64,000 nucleotides of DNA. Origin: Pseudomonas lini (lineage in GTDB: Bacteria; Pseudomonadota; Gammaproteobacteria; Pseudomonadales; Pseudomonadaceae). Where the stretch lies: the NCBI RefSeq assembly GCF_001042905.1, contig NZ_JYLB01000002.1:744001-808000 (forward strand). Direction: 5' to 3'. Below are positions 35,166 through 44,015 of this stretch, one piece after another; position 1 is the stretch's first letter; each line of letters begins with the position of its first letter. A program made the translations under genes and the position numbers. Below the pieces are notes generated by a model. The model searched no databases. It was not told where the DNA came from and was given only the letters and a program-made list of their open reading frames with translations.

Positions 35166-35320
35166 CGATAGTCTTGGGGTTGTCACTGCAAATTCAGTGA
35201 CAGGGCGTGGAAGCCCTTCTATCGTTAGGCGCAGCAAGCGCCACCAGCTCGGCGTGTTTTATCGTCTGTGTTTTATGGTGGCTGTGCGCGGGGCGCTTTC
35301 GAGTGCGCGGGTGCCTAACG
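35166..35320. ncRNA. candidate structured RNA or repeat element (nested inverted repeats)
   Basis: Two adjacent closed domains. Domain 1: CGATAG (35166-35171) with CTATCG (35219-35224) enclosing GTCACTG/CAGTGAC (35182-35201) and AGGGC/GCCCT (35202-35217). Domain 2: CGTTAGGC (35223-35230) with GCCTAACG (35313-35320) enclosing GCCACCA/TGGTGGC (35240-35282) and an alternative GGCGC/GCGCC. An overlapping open frame (35092-35376) includes FMVAVRGA but lacks a clear RBS. Strand and function unknown; it sits in a 575-base gene-free gap. Confidence 0.4.
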
Positions 35321-35402
35321 TCCTGGTCTTCCACACCTGCGTACAGCCGCCACCGCATTGTCTAGTGACGGATTAGTCCTGGAAATTTGTGGTGCCTGAG
35401 CG

Positions 35403-35489
35403 GGCCTCTTCGCGGGCAAGCCTCGCTCCCACAGGTTTTGTGTCGTTTGTGAATATTGCGTACGACACAAAACCTGTGGGAGCGAGGCT
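35403..35489. repeat. REP pair with a truncated right unit
   Basis: Left unit GCCTCTTCGCGGGCAAGCCT is whole. The right unit CCTGTGGGAGCGAGGCT stops before its TGCCCGCGA half, at 35489, 8 bases short of the stop of the EAL gene. The spacer is itself an inverted repeat (GGTTTTGTGTCGT/ACGACACAAAACC). Confidence 0.8.
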
Positions 35490-35496
35490 GATCTGG

Positions 35497-37263
35497 TCAA
35501 GTAATCCCGGGCACCGCCAGGCTATCAATCACATGCACGCTATACCCCGGCACATTCTTCGCGTGATGCTTGGCCTGCGATGCCATTTCCGCCAACTGAC
35601 TTGCATCGAGTTGTCCGCAAGCCTGTGGATGCAAATGCACCACACCGATGGACAGGGACAACAACGGAAATTCCTGTCTTACGCCTTGCCGGTTGGGGGC
35701 GATGAAGCAGCCGGCTTCCAGGTGTTCGCTGCGGTAAAAGCGTCGGCATTGGCTGTGGAAGTCGTCCAGCAGTTGATTCAGGCGTTTGCGCCAGTCTTCC
35801 GGGCCGAGGACCAGCAGGAAGTCATCGCCGCCGATATGGCCGACGAAGTCGCGGGACGGGTCGACGCGGTCGTTCAGGCATTGCGCCAGGCACAGTAGGA
35901 CTTCATCCCCGCGACCGTAGCCGTAGATGTCGTTGAAGGGTTTGAAGCTGTCGATGTCCACGTAGCAGATCACCGATTCCCGTTTCTGTTGCAGCAGCCG
36001 TGTCAGGCATTGCTGGATCGGTACGTTGCCCGGTAGCAGGGTCAGCGGGTTGGCGTAGCGGGCTTGCTGGATTTTCAGTTCCGTAATCAATTTGAGCACG
36101 TCGATCACTCGGCCCAGCCCCAGATAGCCGCCGTTGAGGGTGATGATGAAGTCTTCTTCGATGCGCTGACGGGCGCGGCTGGTGATGAGGCGGCTGACCT
36201 GTTGCAGCGACTGGCTCAGCTCCACGGCGAGGAAGTCGTCGCTCATCAAGCGGCTGATGGGCTTGCGGGCGAACAGGTCGGTGGCAAAGGGTTTGAGCAG
36301 GGCGTCCGAGAGCGAATGACGGTGGACGATGCCGCAGGGCTGACCCTGTTCGTCGAGCACCGCCAGGGAGTTCAAATTGGCTTGGCGGCGGAAGGCTTCC
36401 AGCACGGTGGCGGTCGGGGTGTCGCTGGTCACCGCCGGTTGGTCGTTGAGCAGGGCGCTGAGGTCACTGACTTCCTCGTTCAGTATCGCGGCGACGCTGT
36501 TTGGTTTGGGCATCAAGGTTCGGGCATCGCGGGGCGGATGCTCCTGGGGCCGGCAGAGCAGATAACCCTGGACCAGATCGATGCCCATTTCGGTCAGCAC
36601 GGCGAGTTCTTCCGGCAATTCGATGCCTTCGGCGATCACTTTTGCCCGCGAAGCTTTCGCGATCTGCAGGATCGAGCCGACGAACTCACGCTTGAGCGCG
36701 TCCTGGTGAATGCCATCGATAAAGTGCCGATCGATCTTGACGTAATCCGGCCGCAATTCAGACCAGAGCCGCAAGCTCGAATAACCGGCACCCAGATCAT
36801 CCAGCGCAATGGAAAAGCCCATCGCCCGATAGTGATGCAGCGCGTTTTGCAGTAACTGGAAGTCGTCGGTCGGGGTCTGTTCGGTGAGTTCGATCACCAC
36901 CTGGCTCGGTGGTATGCCGAAATCCTGCAGCAGTTGCAGAGTGCGCCCGGGTTGGTGGGCGGCTTCGAGCAGGGATTCCGGGGACACATTGAGGAAGAGT
37001 TTGCCGGGCAGTTGCTGTTCATTGAAACGGCGGCAAGCACTTTGACGGCAAGCGATCTCCAGTTCGCTGAGGCGACCGGCCTGGCGGGCTACCGAGAACA
37101 GGGCGATGGGGGAGTGCAACGGACTGTTGGAGGGGCCACGGCTGAGGGCTTCGTAGCCGATGATACGTCGTTTGGAGAGGGAAATGATCGGCTGGAACAG
37201 GCTGTGCAAACCGCTTTGAGTCAGTATTGAGCTCAAGGCACTCAGCTGTTCGGTCGTGGTCAT
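35497..37263 (-). CDS. EAL-CBS-GGDEF cyclic-di-GMP protein
   Basis: 588 residues, reversed domain order. The EAL phosphodiesterase domain comes first (E38-A39-L40; IELTEQ, DDLGAGYSSLRL, KIDRHFIDG and AEGIELPEE all present, so likely active). A CBS pair follows (about 270-400, SLAVLDEQGQPCGIVHR), then a GGDEF domain with GGDDF at 478-482, Asp replacing the usual Glu, so cyclase activity is uncertain. It lies downstream of prc, past a strong terminator, as from memory in P. aeruginosa PA3258-PA3257. Confidence 0.9.
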   Translation of the reverse strand: MTTTEQLSALSSILTQSGLHSLFQPIISLSKRRIIGYEALSRGPSNSPLHSPIALFSVARQAGRLSELEIACRQSACRRFNEQQLPGKLFLNVSPESLLEAAHQPGRTLQLLQDFGIPPSQVVIELTEQTPTDDFQLLQNALHHYRAMGFSIALDDLGAGYSSLRLWSELRPDYVKIDRHFIDGIHQDALKREFVGSILQIAKASRAKVIAEGIELPEELAVLTEMGIDLVQGYLLCRPQEHPPRDARTLMPKPNSVAAILNEEVSDLSALLNDQPAVTSDTPTATVLEAFRRQANLNSLAVLDEQGQPCGIVHRHSLSDALLKPFATDLFARKPISRLMSDDFLAVELSQSLQQVSRLITSRARQRIEEDFIITLNGGYLGLGRVIDVLKLITELKIQQARYANPLTLLPGNVPIQQCLTRLLQQKRESVICYVDIDSFKPFNDIYGYGRGDEVLLCLAQCLNDRVDPSRDFVGHIGGDDFLLVLGPEDWRKRLNQLLDDFHSQCRRFYRSEHLEAGCFIAPNRQGVRQEFPLLSLSIGVVHLHPQACGQLDASQLAEMASQAKHHAKNVPGYSVHVIDSLAVPGIT

Positions 37264-37279
37264 GGCGTTCTCTGGCGAT

Positions 37280-37325
37280 AAAAAAAGGACTGGGCGTGCT
37301 CTCGTTAAAGAGCACGCCCAGTCCT
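37280..37325 (-). terminator. strong terminator between prc and the EAL gene
   Basis: 17-bp perfect arms AGGACTGGGCGTGCTCT (37286-37302) and its inverse (37309-37325), loop of 6 bases, with seven T after the stem on the minus strand. It ends 17 bases before the EAL start codon. Confidence 0.92.
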
Positions 37326-37408
37326 GTATTTCACGACAGAATGATGACTGTTTGATGACGCTCAGGGGAGCGTCAACATTAAATTGCCATCATCTTGCTT
37401 GTAACAAC

Positions 37409-39490
37409 TTAGTGCTTGGCAACCGCGGTGTTGAGTTTCAAGTAATCCAGCAGAATCCGCCCGGTCTCGCTCAGATAAGCATCGTCTTCTGGCTTGGTCT
37501 TGTCCTGCTCGGCCGCGATGGCATCCTCGTCTTCTTTCTTCAGCTCTTTGAGCGGCTCTTCGCCCTTGGCCTTGCGACGGATGTTTTCCATGGCCAGTTG
37601 CTTGGCTTCGATATCGGCGTGTTGTGCACGACGGTCAGCTTCATTGAGGCTGACGGTTTTTTCGCTCATCAACTTCTGCGCCAGGGCCAGTTTGTCGCGG
37701 ATGAACACGAACTCCGCGTCCTTGGCCGTGCGCACGTCATGCTCGGACTTGAGCTGCGTGATGTACGGCTTGAACGGGTCAAGCGCAGGCTTGATGGCCG
37801 CACGGATAGTGTCCCACGGCATGGCTTCCGGCAGGGCGCTTTCGCCGATTTCCTTGGTGTCGATGATCGACGGGTAATCGATGTCCGGCAGCACGCCCTG
37901 ATGCTGGGTGCTCTGACCGGAAACCCGGTAGAACTTGGCCAGGGTCAGTTTCAGTTCGCCATGGTTCAGCGGCTGAATGGTCTGCACGGTGCCTTTGCCG
38001 AAGGTCTGGCCGCCGATAATCAGCGCGCGGTGGTAGTCCTGCATGGCGCCGGCGAAGATCTCCGAAGCCGAGGCGGACAAACGGTTGACCAGCAACGCCA
38101 TCGGGCCTTTGTAGAATGCGCCCGGATTTTCATCTTCCAGCACATCGACCCGGCCGTCGGCGTTACGCACCAGTACGGTCGGACCTTTGTCGATGAACAG
38201 ACTGGTCAGCTCGGTGGCTTCCTGCAAGGAACCGCCGCCGTTGTTGCGCAGGTCGATGACCACGCCGTCGACTTTGTCTTTCTGCAGCTCGGTCAGTAGC
38301 TTCTTGACGTCGCGAGTGGTGCTCTTGTAGTCCGGATCGCCGGCACGGAAAGCCTTGAAATCCAGGTAGAAGGCCGGGATCTCGATGACGCCGAGCTTGT
38401 AGTCCTTGCCATCCTGCTTGAGGTTGAGGACCGACTTCTTCACCGCCTGGTCTTCGAGCTTCACCGCTTCGCGGGTGATTGGCACGATCTTGGTGGTCTG
38501 GTCGTTCGGCGCATTGCTGGCCGGGATCACTTCCAGGCGCACCACGGTGCCTTTCGGACCACGAATCAGTTTGACCACTTCGTCCAGGCGCCAGCCGACT
38601 ACGTCGACCATTTCTTTGTTGCCCTGGGCCACGCCGATGATCTTGTCGGCCGGTGCAACTTGCTTGGTCTTGTCGGCTGGGCCGGCAGGCACCAGGCGCA
38701 CGACTTTCACTTGATCGTTATCGCTCTGCAACACGGCACCGATGCCCTCGAGGGACAGGCTCATGTTGATGTCGAAGTTTTCCGCGTTATCCGGCGACAG
38801 ATAGTTGGTGTGCGGGTCGTAGGACATGGCGAAGGTGTTGATGTACGCCTGGAAGATGTCTTCCGGGCGGGTCTGGTCCAGACGCGACAACTGATTCTTG
38901 TAACGCTTGGTCAGGGTTTCCTGAATCTGCTTCGACTCTTTGCCGGAGATCTTCATCCGCAGCACTTCGTCCTTGACGCGTTTGCGCCACAGGTCGTCCA
39001 GCTCGGCGGTGGTCTTGAGCCAAGGGGCATCCTTGCGATCGACCAGCAAGGTTTCCTTGGCGGTGAAGTCGATCTTGTCGACGCCTTTGTTCAGCTCGGC
39101 AAGGGCAAAGTCCAGACGCGCCTTGACGCGGTCCAGGTAGCGCTTGTAGATGGTGAACCCGGCGTTCAGGTCGCCGCTTTTGAGGAAGTCGTCAAACTGG
39201 GTTTTCCATTTGTCGAATTCGGCAATATCGCTGGCCATGAAGTAGCTGCGCGATGGATCCAGCAGCTTGATATAGCTGTCGTAGATGATCACGGAGCGTG
39301 CATCGTCAAGCGGTGGTTTGCTGTAATGGTGACGCTTGAGCAATTCGACGACGTTCAGACTGGCGATTACTTCGTCACGATCGGGCTGAAGCTTGTCCCA
39401 GCTGTTGGCTGCGAACGAATTGCTCGACATCGGCAAAAGACCGAGACCAAGGACAAGAGCGAGGGCGGTGCTGGGGAGCAGATGCTTCAT
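37409..39490 (-). CDS. prc: carboxy-terminal processing (tail-specific) protease Prc/AlgO
   Basis: 693 residues from ATG 39490. The signal peptide ends near SFAANS. A PDZ domain follows (about 215-300, LSLEGIGAVLQSDN), then the S41 catalytic core with nucleophile Ser in NRLSASASEIFAG and general-base Lys in GGQTFGKGTVQTI, and a charged C-terminus. Periplasmic processive protease; in P. aeruginosa the homologue AlgO degrades MucA and activates AlgU. ATG 39523 would add 11 basic residues; neither start has a clear RBS. Confidence 0.94.
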   Translation of the reverse strand: MKHLLPSTALALVLGLGLLPMSSNSFAANSWDKLQPDRDEVIASLNVVELLKRHHYSKPPLDDARSVIIYDSYIKLLDPSRSYFMASDIAEFDKWKTQFDDFLKSGDLNAGFTIYKRYLDRVKARLDFALAELNKGVDKIDFTAKETLLVDRKDAPWLKTTAELDDLWRKRVKDEVLRMKISGKESKQIQETLTKRYKNQLSRLDQTRPEDIFQAYINTFAMSYDPHTNYLSPDNAENFDINMSLSLEGIGAVLQSDNDQVKVVRLVPAGPADKTKQVAPADKIIGVAQGNKEMVDVVGWRLDEVVKLIRGPKGTVVRLEVIPASNAPNDQTTKIVPITREAVKLEDQAVKKSVLNLKQDGKDYKLGVIEIPAFYLDFKAFRAGDPDYKSTTRDVKKLLTELQKDKVDGVVIDLRNNGGGSLQEATELTSLFIDKGPTVLVRNADGRVDVLEDENPGAFYKGPMALLVNRLSASASEIFAGAMQDYHRALIIGGQTFGKGTVQTIQPLNHGELKLTLAKFYRVSGQSTQHQGVLPDIDYPSIIDTKEIGESALPEAMPWDTIRAAIKPALDPFKPYITQLKSEHDVRTAKDAEFVFIRDKLALAQKLMSEKTVSLNEADRRAQHADIEAKQLAMENIRRKAKGEEPLKELKKEDEDAIAAEQDKTKPEDDAYLSETGRILLDYLKLNTAVAKH

Positions 39491-39573
39491 GCTGATTCGA
39501 CGCGGTGACAATTGATAACGCATATTAGGCCGTCTTTGAAGTCGCCGGATCCACAAGGACCGGTCGCATAATG

Positions 39574-39602
39574 CAAAAAGCCCGGCGCTACAGCTTCGGG
39601 CT
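39574..39602 (-). terminator. intrinsic-terminator-like hairpin upstream of prc
   Basis: On the minus strand AGCCCG, about 12 bases, CGGGCT followed by TTTTTG. It lies between the divergent starts of prc and the quinone oxidoreductase gene, ahead of prc, so it could attenuate prc or stop antisense transcripts. Confidence 0.6.
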
Positions 39603-39628
39603 CAGTCCAGACTCACTATGGAGGCACT

Positions 39629-40591
39629 GTGAAAGCATTGCAAGGCGTTGAGGGGCGAGTGGAGTGGGTTGAAGAGCCGAGTCCTACGTGCGATGTAGGA
39701 CAAGTTCGCATCCGGGTGGCGGCAGCAGGACTCAATCGCGCCGATTTGTTACAGAAGGCGGGGCTATATCCGCCACCGCCGGGGGCCAGTCAAGTACTGG
39801 GTCTTGAGTGTTCGGGGGTGATCAGCGAGGTCGGCCCGGGCTCTTCCTGGCAGGTCGGCGATCGGGTTTGCGCCTTGCTGGCCGGGGGCGGGATGGCCGA
39901 AGAGGTAGTTGTCGACGGACGGCATGTGTTGCCAGTTCCCGAAGGTTTGTCCCTGGCCGAGGCGGCAGCATTGCCGGAAGTGTATGCGACCGTTTGGCTG
40001 AATTTGTTTCAACTGGCTGCGCTCAAACCGGGTGAGAAAGTTCTCCTGCACGCCGGAGCCAGTGGAATCGGTTCAGCTGCCATTCAGCTGTGCAAGGCGT
40101 TTGGTAACCCGTGCTGGGTCAGCGTCGGTTCCGCCGAGCGTCTGGCTTACTGCGAAACGTTGGGCGCACAGGGTGGCGTAGTGCGCAATGGCGATCTGGA
40201 CAGCTTGAATGATCTTGCGCCGTTCGACGTGATCCTCGACCCGGTGGGTGGCAACTATGCGGCGTTGAACCTCAAGCTGCTGGCTCGCGATGGTCGATGG
40301 GTGCTGATTGGCTTGATGGGCGGTCGTGAGGCGCAGCTGGATCTGGCGCAGGTATTGGCCAAGCGGGTGCAACTGCTGGGGTCGACCCTGCGCAATCGCG
40401 ACGAGCAGTTCAAGGCCGATTTGTTCAGTGATCTCAGCCAGCATGTCTGGCCACTGTTTGCCGAAGGGCGTTTGAGCCCGCAACTGGCCAGGACATTTGC
40501 GATCAAGGATGCCGAAGCGGCGTTTGCGGAACTGGCGACTAATAAGGTGTCCGGCAAACTGGTATTGGTGATCGACGACAGCCTGGTTTGA
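39629..40591 (+). CDS. NAD(P)H quinone oxidoreductase (zinc-free MDR, PIG3-like)
   Basis: 320 residues. N-terminal GroES-like domain (AAAGLNRADLLQKAGLYPPP, the TIGR-type PIG3 marker), then the Rossmann domain HAGASGIGSAAIQLCKAFG with the NADPH site. No zinc-binding cysteine cluster. Reduces quinones or enals using NADPH. ATG 39629 follows TATGGAGGCACTG. Divergent from prc. Confidence 0.92.
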   Translation: MKALQGVEGRVEWVEEPSPTCDVGQVRIRVAAAGLNRADLLQKAGLYPPPPGASQVLGLECSGVISEVGPGSSWQVGDRVCALLAGGGMAEEVVVDGRHVLPVPEGLSLAEAAALPEVYATVWLNLFQLAALKPGEKVLLHAGASGIGSAAIQLCKAFGNPCWVSVGSAERLAYCETLGAQGGVVRNGDLDSLNDLAPFDVILDPVGGNYAALNLKLLARDGRWVLIGLMGGREAQLDLAQVLAKRVQLLGSTLRNRDEQFKADLFSDLSQHVWPLFAEGRLSPQLARTFAIKDAEAAFAELATNKVSGKLVLVIDDSLV

Positions 40592-40597
40592 CACTCA

Positions 40598-40690
40598 CCT
40601 GTGGGAGCGTGGCTTGCCCGCGATGAACGATGACGCGGTATGAAAGACACACCGCGTCGCCTGAATCGCGGGCAAGCCCGCTCCCACAGG
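40598..40690. repeat. REP pair
   Basis: CCTGTGGGAGCGTGGCTTGC and the inverse ending AAGCCCGCTCCCACAGG. Spacer includes ACGCGGT/ACCGCGT. Lies between convergent genes. Confidence 0.85.
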
Positions 40691-40697
40691 ATTTGGA

Positions 40698-41351
40698 TTA
40701 CTTCCAGATATGGATCGGCCAACCGGCCTTTTCGGCATGCTCAAGCAGGACCGGATCGGGGTTCACCACATGCGGGAAATCCACCTTCAGCAGCAGCGGC
40801 AAATCGTTGCGAGAGTCGGAATAAAAACTCGCGCCTTCCAGATTTTCCTCTTCGGCATCCAGCCATTCCAGCAACCGGGTGATCTTGCCCTCGCGGTAGG
40901 TCAACGTGCCAAGGGTATTGCCGCTGTACACCCCGTGCGCCACTTCCAGTTCGATGCCGAGAATCTCGTCGATGCCCAAACGGTCGGCAATCGGCTTGAC
41001 CAAATGCGTGCCTGAGGCCGAGATCACCAGAATCCGGTCGCCGGCCTTGCGGTGGGCGGCAATGGCTTTGGTGGCGTCGCTGAAGATGATCGGTTCGATA
41101 AAATCTTCCACCCAAGGCCCCACCAAGTGCTCGACCTCCTCCGGTGTGCGACCGATCATCGGTTCCAGGCTGAAGTCCATGTACTCTTCCATGCGCAACT
41201 TGCCGTGGCTGTAAGCGTCCATCAGTTCGTTGTTCTGACGCATGAACGACTCGGGATCGACCCAGCCCAGGCGGCCCATTTGCTCGCTCCAGAGGGTGGC
41301 GCAGTCGCCGTGGATCAGGGTTTCGTCCAGATCAAAAATTGCCAGGGCCAT
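40698..41351 (-). CDS. HAD-IB family hydrolase
   Basis: 217 residues. Motif I DLDETLIHGD (nucleophile D7, acid D9), motif II ILVISASGTH, motif III lysine region (YREGKITRLLEWL), motif IV FYSDSRNDLPLL. SerB-like phosphomonoesterase of the TIGR01490 type. It is the last gene of a cluster with an ABC importer and a phosphodiesterase-like protein, so a phosphate ester or phosphonate breakdown role is plausible. 34 bases separate it from the ATPase gene. Confidence 0.88.
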   Translation of the reverse strand: MALAIFDLDETLIHGDCATLWSEQMGRLGWVDPESFMRQNNELMDAYSHGKLRMEEYMDFSLEPMIGRTPEEVEHLVGPWVEDFIEPIIFSDATKAIAAHRKAGDRILVISASGTHLVKPIADRLGIDEILGIELEVAHGVYSGNTLGTLTYREGKITRLLEWLDAEEENLEGASFYSDSRNDLPLLLKVDFPHVVNPDPVLLEHAEKAGWPIHIWK

Positions 41352-41385
41352 CAGTGCAGTTCTCTCTTCAACATCAGCAGAGTCA

Positions 41386-42390
41386 TCAGGCTACCTCACA
41401 CAGGGCCGTCGGATCGATGGAAAGCGCCAGGCGCTGACCATCGGGATGCAGGTCGGCCGCCGAACGGTTCAGCACATCCACCACCAATTCCACGCCCCGG
41501 GCTTCGACCCGATAGCGAATCACGTTGCCCAACAGGCTGTGGCTGCGAATCTGAGCGTCGAGCTCGCCGTTGAGGCTTAGCTCGATGGCTTCCGGGCGAA
41601 TGGCGAGGCGATGGGTGATCGGTCGTTGCAACAGTTTCGTCGCGCTGTCGGCGTCCAGCAGGTTGTAGTTGCCGATGAAGCCTGCGGCAAAAACATCGAC
41701 TGGCGCGGTGTAAAGGGTTTCGGCATCGCCACTCTGTACGATCTTTCCCTCGTTCATCAGGAAGATTCGATCAGACATGGTCAGGGCTTCTTCCTGATCG
41801 TGAGTGACAAAGATCGTGGTCAGGCCCAGTTCGCGCTGGATCTGACGGATCTGTTCGCGCAGGTGCTTGCGAATCCGCGCGTCCAACGCCGATAGCGGTT
41901 CATCCAGCAACAACAACCGAGGCCGGGTCACCAGCGAGCGGGCCAGGGCGACACGCTGGCATTGGCCACCGGACAATTGATGTGGGTAGCGGGCGGCGAA
42001 GTCCTTGAGCTCCACCAGTGCCAGCACTTCGTCGACGCGCTTGTGGCTGTCGTCGGCGTTGACCTTCTGCATGCGCAAGCCGAAGGCGACGTTCTGCTCC
42101 ACGGTCATGTTCGGGAACAGCGCATAACTCTGGAACACCATGCCGATCCCGCGTTTTTGCGGGCTCAGCGGAACGAGGTCCTGACCTTCCAGCAGGATCT
42201 TGCCGCCATCCACCGAGGTCAGGCCGGCGATGCAACGCAGCAGGGTGGACTTGCCGCAACCGGACGGGCCGAGAAGGGTGACGAATTCGCCTTTCTTGAT
42301 TTCGCAGTTGATGTCGCTGAATACCGTGGTGCCAGACTGCCCTATTTGAGAGTAGCTTTTTTGCAGGTGTTGGACGCTCACATAGCTCAT
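41386..42390 (-). CDS. ABC importer ATP-binding protein
   Basis: 334 residues, PotA/CysA-type. Walker A GPSGCGKST, Q-loop MVFQSYALFPNMTVEQNVAF, signature LSGGQCQRVALARSL (Cys instead of the more common Gln), Walker B LLLLDEPLSALD, H-loop VTHDQEEAL, and a C-terminal TOBE-like region. It overlaps the permease gene by 4 bases. Together with two permeases and a binding protein it forms a complete importer. Confidence 0.93.
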   Translation of the reverse strand: MSYVSVQHLQKSYSQIGQSGTTVFSDINCEIKKGEFVTLLGPSGCGKSTLLRCIAGLTSVDGGKILLEGQDLVPLSPQKRGIGMVFQSYALFPNMTVEQNVAFGLRMQKVNADDSHKRVDEVLALVELKDFAARYPHQLSGGQCQRVALARSLVTRPRLLLLDEPLSALDARIRKHLREQIRQIQRELGLTTIFVTHDQEEALTMSDRIFLMNEGKIVQSGDAETLYTAPVDVFAAGFIGNYNLLDADSATKLLQRPITHRLAIRPEAIELSLNGELDAQIRSHSLLGNVIRYRVEARGVELVVDVLNRSAADLHPDGQRLALSIDPTALCEVA

Positions 42391-43187
42391 TCGCTTTTGT
42401 CCTTGTTCAAGATATTGGCAGCCCAGGTCAGAACCAGCACAAAGAAGAAGTAGGAGATCACCACTGCACTGGTGAAGTGGCCGCTGCTGTTACGCATATT
42501 GTTGAGGTAGACCTGCAGAGTTTCGTAGCGGGTGCCGACGAGGATGTTGGCGAACACGAACTCACCGAACAGGAACGAGAACGACAGCAGCAACGCCACC
42601 ATCAGACCTTTGCGCAGGTTCGGCAGCACCACCAGGAATGCCGCTTGCCAAGTGCTGGCGCCGAGCAGTTGCGCGGCGTCCATCAGGTCGCGCAGGTTGA
42701 TCGCTTGCAGGTTATTGGTAATCGCCCGGTACATGAACGGCAGCGCCACGGTGAAATAGCAGCCGATCAGAATCCACGGCGTACCGACCATCGCGAACGG
42801 CCCCGAACCGTAGAGCTGCAGCAACCCCACCGACGACACCACCGGCGGCACCGCGAAGGGCAGCAGGATCAGAATGTTCATCAATGCGTCGAGTTTCGGG
42901 AAGTGGTAATGCACCACGAACAGCAGCGGCAGAATCAGCACCACCGACAGAATCAGCGAGCCGACGCAGACCAGTAACGATTGACCGAATGCGTTGAGAA
43001 AGCGCGGATCACTCCACAGCTGGATGTACCACTTGAAGGTAAAACCGCTGGGCATGATCGTCGCGGACCAACTGCTGGAGATCGAGTAGATCAGCGTTCC
43101 GATCAGCGGCAACAACAGAATGGCAAACAGCAAATACACCACGACGCGGTGATAGACACCGACAGGCCCCAATTCAGCGCGAGACAT
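42387..43187 (-). CDS. ABC importer permease (PotC-like)
   Basis: 266 residues, six membrane segments. The EAA loop is DLMDAAQLLGASTWQAAFLV with the glycine ten residues in. It overlaps the second permease gene by 14 bases and the ATPase gene by 4. Inner-membrane subunit of the same importer. Confidence 0.9.
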   Translation of the reverse strand: MSRAELGPVGVYHRVVVYLLFAILLLPLIGTLIYSISSSWSATIMPSGFTFKWYIQLWSDPRFLNAFGQSLLVCVGSLILSVVLILPLLFVVHYHFPKLDALMNILILLPFAVPPVVSSVGLLQLYGSGPFAMVGTPWILIGCYFTVALPFMYRAITNNLQAINLRDLMDAAQLLGASTWQAAFLVVLPNLRKGLMVALLLSFSFLFGEFVFANILVGTRYETLQVYLNNMRNSSGHFTSAVVISYFFFVLVLTWAANILNKDKSE

Positions 43188-44010
43188 GGTAGCTCCTCTT
43201 CAACAGCAACTGATGCACGATGGTCACAACGGTCATCAACGCCACCAGCACCACGGCCAAGGCGCTGGCCATGTTCGGGTCGAGGGAAATGTCACCGGAG
43301 ACCATCGCCGCGATGCGGATCGGCAACACGTTGAAGTTGCCGGTGGTCAGGGCGTAGACCGTGGCATACGCGCCGAGGGCGTTGGCCAGCAGGATTACAA
43401 AGGTGCCGAGCAGCGCCGGGGTCAACACCGGCAAACCGATATGCCGCCAGAACTGCCAGCCATTGGCGCCGAGCAATTCGGCGGATTCACGCCAGTCTTC
43501 GCGCAAGGCGTCGAAGGCCGGGTAGAGCAGCAGCACGCCCAGGGGAATCTGGAAGTAGGTGTAGAGAATGATCAGCCCGGTTTTCGAGTACAGGTTGAAG
43601 TCCTGAATGATCCCGGCTTGTTTGAGCATGATGGTAATGCTGCCGTTGAACCCCAGCAAAATGATGAACGCGAAGGCCAGGGGTACGCCGGAGAAGTTGC
43701 TGGTCATGTTGGCGAAGGCGTTGACGAAGTTGCGCAGTTTCGAGTCGACCCGGCGCAGGGAGTAGGCGCCGAGTATGGCGATGATGATGCCGAACACGCT
43801 GGACCAGAAACTGATCTCGAGGCTGTACTGGATCGCCTGCAAATAGAACTTTGAGTTGAAGATTTTGCTGAAGTTGGCAAGGCCCCAGCCGAACTCTTCC
43901 GATTCCAGGCTGTTGATCATTATCCAGAGCAGCGGGGCGATCTGGAACACGAAGAAGAAAATCGCAAAGGGCACCAGGCACAGAACGGCGAGCCATTTAC
44001 CGCGGGTCAT
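43174..44010 (-). CDS. ABC importer permease (PotB-like)
   Basis: 278 residues from ATG 44010 (MTRGKWLAVLCLVPFAIFF), six membrane segments. EAA loop REDWRESAELLGANGWQFWR. A GTG at 44037 would extend it into the upstream phosphodiesterase gene and is less likely. It overlaps the next permease by 14 bases. Confidence 0.9.
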   Translation of the reverse strand: MTRGKWLAVLCLVPFAIFFFVFQIAPLLWIMINSLESEEFGWGLANFSKIFNSKFYLQAIQYSLEISFWSSVFGIIIAILGAYSLRRVDSKLRNFVNAFANMTSNFSGVPLAFAFIILLGFNGSITIMLKQAGIIQDFNLYSKTGLIILYTYFQIPLGVLLLYPAFDALREDWRESAELLGANGWQFWRHIGLPVLTPALLGTFVILLANALGAYATVYALTTGNFNVLPIRIAAMVSGDISLDPNMASALAVVLVALMTVVTIVHQLLLKRSYHVSR

Positions 44011-44015
44011 GGCGT

